Assembly: GCF_040760075.1 (NCBI RefSeq) | Contig: NZ_CP142884.1 | Coordinates: 124,001 to 188,000, forward strand | Origin: Sphingobacterium sp. R2 | GTDB lineage: Bacteria; Bacteroidota; Bacteroidia; Sphingobacteriales; Sphingobacteriaceae | Reading direction: 5' to 3' | Length of the DNA: 64,000 nt | Part shown: positions 29,401 to 37,017 of the stretch, one piece after another | Numbering within the stretch: position 1 is the stretch's first letter | Layout: every line of letters starts with the position of its first letter | Made by a program: the position numbers and the translations under genes | Notes under the pieces: generated by a model | What the model was told of the DNA's origin: nothing | Databases searched by the model: none | Seen by the model: only the letters and a program-made list of their open reading frames with translations

Positions 29401-29970
29401 TCTTCTAAAAGTGATACTCGAAAACCCTATATTTCCAGTCAGAAGATGTTTCTTGCTATCGTAAGACAATTTCTTTTTTCCCAGAAAGTCACTAACATAA
29501 TAGTATGAATTCTCTTCTTTGATAATTTTTAAGGAGGCTTCCTTTTCTACATCGCTTTTCCATTCACCGACAAAAAATTTGGGGTCGTAATAAGCTTCAT
29601 ACGCTTTCTTATATTCCACTGCTTTTTCTTTTGAAACCCTTGAAAAATTCGTTCCCTTACTCCCAATGCTCATTTTCATTTTATCAGCGTCTTCCATCAG
29701 GTTCATCAAAATGGTTACAGAGGCAAGACCGTTTGTTAGTTGGGCGCTCAGAGTATTATCCTCTTTATTGTATGTTGCAGGTACTTCTATATCCTAACTA
29801 TTTAGATACAGTTTATCGCCCTTCTTCTTTATTTCAAGCACTTCTGAATGCTCTTTCTCATCTTCAATCCAATAACCGATATATTTATCCTCCCTGGACT
29901 GGGAACAAGAATTAAAGAAGTATAAAGCTACTGCCGCAAAAAGAAATGTTAAGGTTTTAATTCTTTTCAT
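29347..29970 (-). pseudogene. Lipoprotein gene interrupted by an in-frame amber stop
   Basis: From ATG 29970 a lipoprotein signal (MKRIKTLTFLFAAVALYFFNSC) leads into YIGYWIEDEKEHSEVLEIKK and GDKLYLNS, then TAG at 29794-29796. The same frame continues directly as DIEVPATYNKEDNTLSAQLTN through MNLMEDADKMKM to the stop at 29347, giving one protein of about 207 residues. It resembles small secreted proteins of unknown role. Its 3' end runs into the recombinase remnant. The promoter carries the regional GTCGAG box. Confidence 0.75.
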
Positions 29971-29999
29971 TTTGAAATGTAAAGGTTCAGTTCTTGCAG

Positions 30000-30083
30000 T
30001 AAGTATAGATCTTATTATATACTTTACCAAGTTTTCTCGACGAATGCCACACTGCCCCATACCAAAGTTACAATTTCCTCGAC
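30000..30083 (-). promoter_or_regulatory. GTCGAG-box promoter, copy a
   Basis: Reading toward the lipoprotein at 29970: GTCGAG at 30083-30078, GTATGG about 21 bp on, GTCGAGA at 30041-30035, and TATACTTA at the -7 position (30007-30000). The boxes are exactly 42 bp apart. Confidence 0.6.
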
Positions 30084-30277
30084 GAATTAAAGATTAGGAA
30101 CGAAAATCAATCTAGGCACGGTAATCTAATGAAAACTCCAGTTTAGGATTTTCCAGATTGACCTTTCAACCTCAACAATACCTTCGTTATTGTTGAAATC
30201 TAACTTATAAATTATGCTGTTTTCACTTTTGGATTGCAATGTGTAAAAATGCAAACCTGATAAAAGAATAGAAATAA

Positions 30278-30598
30278 GTATTCTTAAGTTGGCTTTTTCA
30301 CCACTGGACTTTTGGAAAAAAGGAAGTAAAACCCTATTCATGGAAATTAGATGTAGATTTAGGCTCCTATACAGATGAGGGATGGGAGTGGGAATATCGT
30401 GTGGTGAAGAAAAGTAGAAAAAAGAAAATTATTGAACGGAAATTTTATGATGATCTGTTGGACAAGGATATAATTATCGCAAAAAATAAAGATCATCGAG
30501 ACTTTATCTTATCCATAGATATACAAGATATAAAGATTCATCATATTACTGCTGTGAAATTTGATACTAACCCACATGACATTTTTTTATATAAATAA
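30278..30598 (+). pseudogene. Remnant of an unknown protein, start lost
   Basis: A 106-codon open stretch (frame stops at 30269 and 30275) lacks any usable start before a GTG at 30401. Yet the upstream part reads like real protein: VFLSWLFHHWTFGKKEVKPY and WKLDVDLGSYTDEGWEWEYR, followed by a Lys-rich link and DILLSIDIQD-like beta sequence. A hydrophobic N-terminal anchor seems cut off. Family not recognised. Confidence 0.4.
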
Positions 30599-30629
30599 TT
30601 GATTACTTTCATTGTCAAAGATCATAATT

Positions 30630-31052
30630 ATGGATAAATGCAATTATTGTAGTTTCAACTTTACAAATAAGGAAGATCTGAAACAACATTTGAACTCCGA
30701 ACATTCGGACATTAGCTATAAAGAGCGTCATAAGTATTTTCAATCATTATTCACCTTCAATAAAGGAGCTAAGGCACATAAGAAACTGAATAAGACAAAA
30801 GGTTCTAATAACCTAAAAGTACACCAAAAATATTGATTCAAATTTGATAAGAAGTATTTGGGGAAACTACTACTTGAAAGATGCAAGTGTGATAATTGCA
30901 ATATTATATATGACCAAATTTGGTTTTTCAAAAACACCAATATTGGAAAAGAAGTAAGAATCTGCAAGAAATGTGAGCTAGGAATTAATAAGCACAATCG
31001 AACCAAAGGTTTTATTAAAATAATTTATACTTCTTTCGAATCGAAGAGATAA
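30630..31052 (+). pseudogene. Zinc-finger protein split by an in-frame TGA
   Basis: ATG 30630 opens with a textbook C2H2 finger (CNYCSFNFTNKEDLKQHLNSEH: C-x2-C-x12-H-x4-H) and stops at TGA 30834-30836 after 68 residues. The same frame continues as FKFDKKYLGKLLLER and a second Cys pair set (CKCDNC ... CKKC), a zinc-ribbon-like module, to 31052. Read together they give a protein of about 140 residues with two zinc modules. It may be one nonsense-broken gene or two small genes. C2H2 fingers are uncommon in bacteria. Confidence 0.5.
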
Positions 31053-31059
31053 TGAATAT

Positions 31060-31554
31060 AAAGGATTGCAACAGTCCTAAGTTTCCGGAATTGCTGTTCA
31101 TATCGTGAACAAGGCAACACAGGAATGATTGTTATTGTGTCCCTTTGATTTTCAAAATTCGTATCAGCGCCATAAACGTTATAAATCCTCCCCTTACTAT
31201 TTATGAAACAGGTCATTTCCACTGATACTTACGAGTCCCTTACCCATGTTTTCTGCTAATAGACCGGATCCTCAGAACTACCATCCAAATCATATTTAAA
31301 GATCTCGGTAATCGGAATATTATCAAAAGTACGGGTAACATCGAAAGACGGTTAACAAAAGCCTTTTCTTCCTTGAATAATAACTCCGCATAGAAAAAAG
31401 AATGGAAATAAATAAGATTAACAACAATGATCCGATTAAATACGGTTAGGGCATTTTCCATCTAAATTCAGAAAAAAGAAACGAATTCGAAAAGGTGAAT
31501 GATTGACAATACTAACGGATTCAGGCAGCTAAAATATAGCATTAAACTTATTTC
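31060..31554. other. Decayed coding sequence, no intact gene
   Basis: On the - strand several frames carry protein-like pieces interrupted by stops, for example SFDVTRTFDNIPITEIFKYD then LDGSSEDPVY ending in a stop near 31260, and CFINSKGRIYNVYGADTNFE near 31200-31140. They suggest an eroded secreted or beta-propeller protein, but no family can be named. Confidence 0.4.
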
Positions 31555-31637
31555 ATCGAGCAAACCCCATACTTTATATAGGTCAAAATTGCGTTGGTCG
31601 AGAATATTTTAAATTTCAAAATCAACTTAATAATTTG
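31555..31637 (+). promoter_or_regulatory. GTCGAG-box promoter of RiPP precursor 1, copy b
   Basis: ATCGAG (31555-31560), ATATAGG (from 31576), then GGTCAAAATTGCGTTGGTC leading into GTCGAGA (31597-31603), with TTTG of a -7-like box at 31634-31637. The box spacing is 42 bp. The gene start is 106 bp beyond the proximal box. Confidence 0.6.
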
Positions 31638-31708
31638 TAGAAAATCGATAAGTAGCCTGATATAACACAGGATATTAAACAATTTTTTAAACCTTAATTT
31701 TTCATAGT

Positions 31709-31882
31709 ATGAAGAACGAAAAATTGAAAGATCTGTTCCAAAAAAACAAGGAACAGAAAGTGGAAATGACTAAGCCTGTTGATCAGGAAGTCGAGTTTGT
31801 TTCCGATGATTTAGCAGAAAAAATCACCGGAGGTACAACAAACAGTGGTTGTAGCTGCCCTAACTCAGGTTGTAGCTGCTAA
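31709..31882 (+). CDS. RiPP precursor peptide 1, double-glycine leader, Cys-rich core
   Basis: 57 residues, too short for most gene callers. A charged leader (about residues 1-42, ending AEKITGG) is followed by the core TTNSGCSCPNSGCSC, which contains an NSGCSC hexapeptide twice, joined by Pro. The GG site matches the C39 peptidase exporter at 34334, and the adjacent radical SAM/SPASM enzyme is the likely maturase. The style recalls the GG-Bacteroidales natural-product precursors (TIGR04149 type) by memory only. The four Cys and several Ser/Asn offer sites for thioether or sugar attachment. Final structure unknown. Confidence 0.8.
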   Translation: MKNEKLKDLFQKNKEQKVEMTKPVDQEVEFVSDDLAEKITGGTTNSGCSCPNSGCSC

Positions 31883-31890
31883 TAATCAAT

Positions 31891-31938
31891 TTAGGGCCAA
31901 TGCTGGCCTAACCAGGGATGGACGCTTTTGTCCATCCC
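31891..31938 (+). terminator. Tandem hairpins between precursor and maturase
   Basis: Two stems follow each other: TTAGGGCCA/TGGCCTAA (31891-31911) and the perfect 9-bp GGGATGGAC/GTCCATCCC (31915-31938). There is little T-run after the second. They could act as an attenuator or 3' stabiliser, so that precursor mRNA exceeds maturase mRNA. Confidence 0.6.
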
Positions 31939-31954
31939 TTAATATTCTAAAATT

Positions 31955-33301
31955 ATGGAAAAACTAAAAGTTTCAAAATATATCGCAATAACGGATTATA
32001 TTAATGAATATAATCGTTTAATATATAGCTTTATTACTGAAAAAATGTTGCTAATTAACGACGAAGTCTATACAAAGCTAAAAGAGAACAATCTAGATTT
32101 CGGTGAGCAGACGGTTAATAAATTTATCGAAGCAGGAATTCTCGTAGATGCCAATTTAAATGAATTGGAAAACATAATAAGAGAAAACAAACGAGTCGTG
32201 ACAAACAGGAATGTTTTTTCGTTTACTATTTTCCCTTCTTCGAATTGTCAGCTTGGATGTCATTATTGCGGGCAAGTGCATAGTCCAGGAAAAGTAGACA
32301 AAAACGTATACGCAGATATTTTGGCGCATATCGAGAAGGGTGTCGCGCAACCTGAAAAAAATCATTTATCGATTGGTTGGTTCGGAGGAGAACCGCTTCT
32401 TGGGATGAGTGTTATCGAAGAGCTATCTCCTGATTTGAGAAGAATTGCTGAAAGAAATGGCTGTAGCTATTCTGCCAGAATTACTACGAATGGGCTCCTT
32501 TTTAATAGGGTATATCTTGGAAAGCTTATAGAACACGATGTCAGGGACATTACTATTTCACTTGATGGAACCGCCAAATCCCATGATCTGAGAAGACCCA
32601 CAAAGGGAGATGGTCCTTCTTTTGATACCATTATGAAGAATTTAGCAGATGTACTTCATTATTATGACATTGAAAAAGAACAAATAGATATTCAATTGAG
32701 GATCAATGTAGACAGATATAATCAAGATGATGTATTTCCTTTATTAGATCTATTAGCTGAACGCCAATTCCAAAATAAAATTAAACGATTTGACATCGCT
32801 CCTATCCACGCTTGGGGAAATGATGCGCATTTAAGAAGCAATACCATTCAAGAATTTGCTGATTTTAAAATTGATTGTTACATTAAATTGATGGAGTTAG
32901 GGTTCATGACTAATGTTCCCTTACCGGGACGTGTAAAAGTCATCTGTCAGGCTGTTACCGATGATGCCCTTTATATGCAAACCGATGGTTACTTATACGA
33001 TTGTAGTGAGTTGCCACTGGTACCAGCTGATGCAGCAGCTAAGAAACTCGGGCACATTAAAGCTGTAGATTTACTACAGGTTGAGGATCGGAATTACTCA
33101 AGTTGGAATGATGAAATATTGGATGGAAAATTTCCATGTACTGATTGCAGGATTTTACCGATTTGCGGAGGAGGCTGTCCTAAATCATGGAAAGATGGCC
33201 ATATCCCCTGCCCAGATTATAAATATAACATTGAGGACATGTTAGCGCTTGCTTATCTAAGCCATTCAAATAGTGAGTTGTTTCAAAATGCATCGGTTTA
33301 A
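31955..33301 (+). CDS. Radical SAM/SPASM peptide maturase
   Basis: 448 residues. The N-terminal 80 residues look like a leader-recognition (PqqD/RRE-like) region. The radical SAM motif CxxxCxxC is Cys98, Cys102 and Cys105 (CQLGCHYC). WFGGEPLLG is the GGEP motif. A C-terminal SPASM domain carries CTDC, CGGGC and later Cys for auxiliary Fe-S clusters. Such enzymes install thioether or carbon-carbon links in RiPPs. It lies directly after the Cys-rich precursor; by memory it resembles the GG-Bacteroidales maturase group. Cytoplasmic. Confidence 0.9.
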   Translation: MEKLKVSKYIAITDYINEYNRLIYSFITEKMLLINDEVYTKLKENNLDFGEQTVNKFIEAGILVDANLNELENIIRENKRVVTNRNVFSFTIFPSSNCQLGCHYCGQVHSPGKVDKNVYADILAHIEKGVAQPEKNHLSIGWFGGEPLLGMSVIEELSPDLRRIAERNGCSYSARITTNGLLFNRVYLGKLIEHDVRDITISLDGTAKSHDLRRPTKGDGPSFDTIMKNLADVLHYYDIEKEQIDIQLRINVDRYNQDDVFPLLDLLAERQFQNKIKRFDIAPIHAWGNDAHLRSNTIQEFADFKIDCYIKLMELGFMTNVPLPGRVKVICQAVTDDALYMQTDGYLYDCSELPLVPADAAAKKLGHIKAVDLLQVEDRNYSSWNDEILDGKFPCTDCRILPICGGGCPKSWKDGHIPCPDYKYNIEDMLALAYLSHSNSELFQNASV

Positions 33302-33314
33302 TATCATATAAAAT

Positions 33315-34298
33315 ATGGTAAAACAGCATTATAGAATAGCTTTGTTTTGCGCCTTCTTCGGGGAGTTCCCTTGGTATTTCCCATACTTTTCTAAATCTTG
33401 CGAATTCAACCCAGATGTGCATTTCTATATTGTATCCGACTCCACTCCGGAAATAGTTCTTCCAAACAATATTACTATAATCCCATCGAGTTTTAGTGAA
33501 TTTAAGATTAAAGTTCAGGAGCGGCTGGGATTTAAAATACAAATTGACAGACCATATAAACTTTGTGATTTTAAACCATGCTATGGAGTTATATTTAGCG
33601 ACATAATTGAGGAAGGTAATTATGATTTCTGGGGACATTGTGATATTGATGTCGTATTTGGTAGAATAAGAAAATTTATCAACGATGATTTATTGGCCAA
33701 TTATGATATAATTTCAGTTAGGCATGAGTATACTTCTGGATTTTTTATGCTGTATCGAAATGAGCTACATATAAATACGCTCTTTAGAAAAAGTAAAGAT
33801 TATATCCATGTATTAGGGTCCCCTAAAAGCTATTGTTTTGATGAATGTTCGTACCATCACAGAGCATTAATTGCTGGTAGATCGATAGAAAGCATTCAAA
33901 ATCATATTGATGCTATGACATTCGTGATCAAGAGAGAGGAAAAAAAAGGTACGTTAAGAGCTTGCTTTGAACTATTTGCTTTAGAAGGTACGCCCGGAAG
34001 CGTTGTTTGGGCGAATGGGAGTCTCTGTGTAGAAAATCAAATCGAGGCACTTTTATACCATATTATGCAAATAAAGGGAAGGCCGACATTTAATGGCCTT
34101 ACACCTGCCAAGATTCCTGATATTTTTGAATTCACTCCTCATTTAGTGCGTTTTCCAAAGGAAAGATTTGGTTTACAAACAGAATTACCAACACTTAATA
34201 CGGCAATTTATTTAAAGGAACCCTTAGTTCAAATAATATTTGGCGCATACCAAAAGGGCTTATCAGGAAAATTTCGTGCTTGCGGCGCTTTTGCTTAA
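33315..34298 (+). CDS. DUF6625-like, glycosyltransferase-type protein 1
   Basis: 327 residues. It opens with a Rossmann-like strand and FFGEFPWYFPYF, followed by IQIDRPYKLCDFKPCYGVIF and DFWGHCDIDVVFGRIR, where HCDID is a DxD-type metal/sugar-nucleotide motif. This layout matches what I recall as DUF6625, a glycosyltransferase-A-like family. It lies 13 bp after the radical SAM gene in the operon, so sugar transfer to the peptide is a fair hypothesis. A paralogue lies at 39607. Confidence 0.75.
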   Translation: MVKQHYRIALFCAFFGEFPWYFPYFSKSCEFNPDVHFYIVSDSTPEIVLPNNITIIPSSFSEFKIKVQERLGFKIQIDRPYKLCDFKPCYGVIFSDIIEEGNYDFWGHCDIDVVFGRIRKFINDDLLANYDIISVRHEYTSGFFMLYRNELHINTLFRKSKDYIHVLGSPKSYCFDECSYHHRALIAGRSIESIQNHIDAMTFVIKREEKKGTLRACFELFALEGTPGSVVWANGSLCVENQIEALLYHIMQIKGRPTFNGLTPAKIPDIFEFTPHLVRFPKERFGLQTELPTLNTAIYLKEPLVQIIFGAYQKGLSGKFRACGAFA

Positions 34299-34333
34299 TT
34301 TTCCCAACGCTTTCTTGACTATAAATTTAGGAT

Positions 34334-36550
34334 ATGAAATACCCATATTACATACAACACGACCAAATGGATTGCGGTCCTACCTGTTTAAGGATCGTGG
34401 CAAAGTATTATGGAAAAAAATACACTTTGGAATATCTAAGGGAATTGGCCTTTCTTAATCGTAATGGAGTAAGCTTATTAAATCTCAAGAATGCTGCAGT
34501 AACAATCGGATTTTCCAGTGATATGCTGTTTAGTGACATCAACAATTTGATATACAATTTCAGCAAACCTTGTATCTTACATTGGAATACAAACCATTTT
34601 GTTGTATTGTTTGATATAAAATACAGGAATGATCTTAACCGAGTGAAATTCATAATTGCCGATCCTAGACATGGCATTGTGCATGTAGATATAAAGACTT
34701 TCTTAAGTTCCTGGATTTCTGTAAAAGAAGGTCGAGGCACAATATTACAGCTTCGACCTACTGAATCATTTTATCGTCAGGATAAAGAAAAAAAGAACCT
34801 TACCAATAGCTATCAATTCCTAATTGCCTATTTGAGACCACACAGAAAGCTTTTAAGCTATTTAATATTGATATTATTGACGGGAAGCATATTAAGCCTA
34901 ATAATCCCTTTCTTGACTCAGATACTGGTGGATCTGGGAATTGGCGAACTGAATATAAATATTGTCTATTTGGTACTTTGCTCTCAATTGTTTTTATTCA
35001 TTGGAGGGACAGTAATTGATATTTTTCGTAACTGGTTAATGTTATTTATTAATACCCGGATAAGCCTTACCATAATTTCTGATTTCCTTAGGAAATTATT
35101 TGATTTGCCGATTCGCTTTTTTGATTCGAAAAGCGTCGGTGATATTACCCAGAGAATAAACGATCACACTAGAGTAGAGCAATTTCTGACTGGCACTGCC
35201 CTAACAACCCTTATCTCTCTTATTAATGTTGGTGTCTTTATTGTTGTTTTAGGGTTATATGATTTTAAGATTTTTGCGGTCTTTACCGTCTTGACAGCGC
35301 TGGCTATCTGCTGGATTTTCTTTTATCAAAAACGGCGAAAAGAAATAGATTACAAACGGTTTAATGCAAATCGGGAAAACCATAATAAACTATATGAAAT
35401 TATTATTGGAATGCCCGAGATTAAACTTTACGCTGGAGAAGACAGTAAGAGGGAAAGTTGGGAGAAGTTACAAATCAAACTTTTTGATTTAAATATCAAA
35501 AGCCTCTCCTTGGAGCAGCTTCAAAAGACAGGGTTTCTTTTTCTTTTGCAACTAAAAAACATCTTTATCTCTTATATTGCTGCGAGGGAGGTAATCGCCG
35601 GAAATTTTTCATTGGGCACCATGTTAAGTATTTCGTTTATCATTGGGCAGACGAACAGTCCACTTGAACAACTTATTTCGTTTTTTAGGCATTCTCAGGA
35701 CGCTAGGTTAAGTCTAGACAGAATGAAAGAGATCCATAATAAAGAAAATGAAGAACGTCGGAATGGCTATCAAGAACTGTCTTTGTCTGAAATTAGCTCC
35801 TTCATCAGGTTTAAGGAGGTTTCCTTCCAATACGGGGGGCCTAAGTCCCCTTTCGTTCTTGAAAATATTAACCTAGAAATTCCAATTGGAAAAGTTACGG
35901 CTATTGTTGGCTCGTCAGGAAGTGGAAAAACCACGTTAATGAAACTATTATTGAAGTTTTATGATTGCACAAAGGGGTCAATATCGTTAGATGGAATCAA
36001 TCTAGATGCTTTATCTCCCAAATGGTGGCGAGATAAATGCGGAACAGTAATGCAGGATGGTCATATTTTTTCGGATACTATTCTTAAGAACATTGCTATT
36101 GACGGCAAGGAAATTGATGAGCAGAGAATACAAGAAGCATTATATATATCGAATCTCACGGAGTTTGTCGAAAGTCTTCCTAATGGACTAGAAACCAGAA
36201 TAGGTGCCGATGGCAACGGACTGAGCGGGGGCCAAAGGCAGCGACTATTCATCGCAAGGGCTGTTTATAAAAATCCATCACTACTCCTATTCGATGAAGC
36301 TACGAGCGCATTGGATGCCAATAATGAAAAAGTTATTATGGAACGGCTAAACGGATTTTTTCAAGGACGAACGGTTATCGTTATTGCTCATAGACTGAGC
36401 ACTGTTAGGAACGCTGATAATACGATTGTCCTTCGTAACGGTGAAGTAGTGGAGGCGGGGTCTCATACTTCCCTATTGGAAAAGAAAGGCTTCTATTATG
36501 AATTAGTTAAAAACCAATTGGAGCTTGAAGAAAATGAAAACCACATTTAA
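34334..36550 (+). CDS. Peptidase C39-containing ABC exporter
   Basis: 738 residues in three parts. The N-terminal C39 bacteriocin-processing peptidase has Cys14 (DQMDCGPTC), the His in WNTNHFVVL and the Asp of ADPRHG. A six-helix membrane domain follows (about 165-450). The ATPase domain has Walker A GSSGSGKTT, signature LSGGQRQR, Walker B LLLFDEATSALD and His switch IAHRLS. It should cleave the precursor after GG and export the core. Complete and intact. Confidence 0.95.
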   Translation: MKYPYYIQHDQMDCGPTCLRIVAKYYGKKYTLEYLRELAFLNRNGVSLLNLKNAAVTIGFSSDMLFSDINNLIYNFSKPCILHWNTNHFVVLFDIKYRNDLNRVKFIIADPRHGIVHVDIKTFLSSWISVKEGRGTILQLRPTESFYRQDKEKKNLTNSYQFLIAYLRPHRKLLSYLILILLTGSILSLIIPFLTQILVDLGIGELNINIVYLVLCSQLFLFIGGTVIDIFRNWLMLFINTRISLTIISDFLRKLFDLPIRFFDSKSVGDITQRINDHTRVEQFLTGTALTTLISLINVGVFIVVLGLYDFKIFAVFTVLTALAICWIFFYQKRRKEIDYKRFNANRENHNKLYEIIIGMPEIKLYAGEDSKRESWEKLQIKLFDLNIKSLSLEQLQKTGFLFLLQLKNIFISYIAAREVIAGNFSLGTMLSISFIIGQTNSPLEQLISFFRHSQDARLSLDRMKEIHNKENEERRNGYQELSLSEISSFIRFKEVSFQYGGPKSPFVLENINLEIPIGKVTAIVGSSGSGKTTLMKLLLKFYDCTKGSISLDGINLDALSPKWWRDKCGTVMQDGHIFSDTILKNIAIDGKEIDEQRIQEALYISNLTEFVESLPNGLETRIGADGNGLSGGQRQRLFIARAVYKNPSLLLFDEATSALDANNEKVIMERLNGFFQGRTVIVIAHRLSTVRNADNTIVLRNGEVVEAGSHTSLLEKKGFYYELVKNQLELEENENHI

Positions 36551-36561
36551 AAAACGGAGTT

Positions 36562-37014
36562 ATGGCCCATTATGATCAAAATATTTTCGGGCGGCTCGAC
36601 AAGCCGCCAAGAAATACAATTAGGTATGGATCTTTTTCAATAATTGCATTACTGATTGGATTAACTTATCTCTTATTTGGCGTTCAACTCACAATTAAAA
36701 AACCTGTTGACACAAATCCAAGAACAATTCGGTTAGACAAAATAGATCAGGTTCTGTTGTTATCGAAGATACATACAGAAGATACTTCGTTTTTGAAAAC
36801 GGGAAATAAGCTAGAAATCCATTTCGGGAATAAAAACATTTATGAAAGCGTGGTCGGTATTATGAAAAAGGAAAGCCATGATCAAAGCAATTTCTCCGAC
36901 GTACAAATTGCTCTGGAAGGGGAAGTTATGGCAATTCCCCTTTCGAATAACCTTAAATATAGAGAGGTAAAAACTAACATTTTTCAATATTTGATTGAAA
37001 ACCTACAGAACTAA
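36562..37014 (+). CDS. Very short HlyD-like exporter accessory protein
   Basis: 150 residues: a 20-residue cytoplasmic start, one transmembrane helix (about 25-45) and a periplasmic beta-rich domain (TIRLDKIDQVLLLSKI, FLKTGNKLEIHFG). It resembles the membrane-proximal part of HlyD adaptors, but the long coiled-coil hairpin is absent. Eleven bp separate it from the exporter and four from the barrel gene. It probably bridges them in a shortened form. Family assignment tentative. Confidence 0.65.
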   Translation: MAHYDQNIFGRLDKPPRNTIRYGSFSIIALLIGLTYLLFGVQLTIKKPVDTNPRTIRLDKIDQVLLLSKIHTEDTSFLKTGNKLEIHFGNKNIYESVVGIMKKESHDQSNFSDVQIALEGEVMAIPLSNNLKYREVKTNIFQYLIENLQN

Positions 37015-37017
37015 AGT

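Noticed and set aside
30126..30341. - strand 71-residue frame
   Set aside because: It overlaps the better-supported + strand remnant and has no signal, motif or family resemblance.
31709..31882. Precursor 1 as an ordinary lanthipeptide of the LanB gene
   Set aside because: Its immediate neighbours are a SPASM enzyme and C39 exporter and no LanC is seen; LanB action in trans stays only an alternative.
33180..33638. Long - strand frame opposite the radical SAM and DUF6625 genes
   Set aside because: It lies wholly over intact, motif-bearing genes and has no motif of its own.
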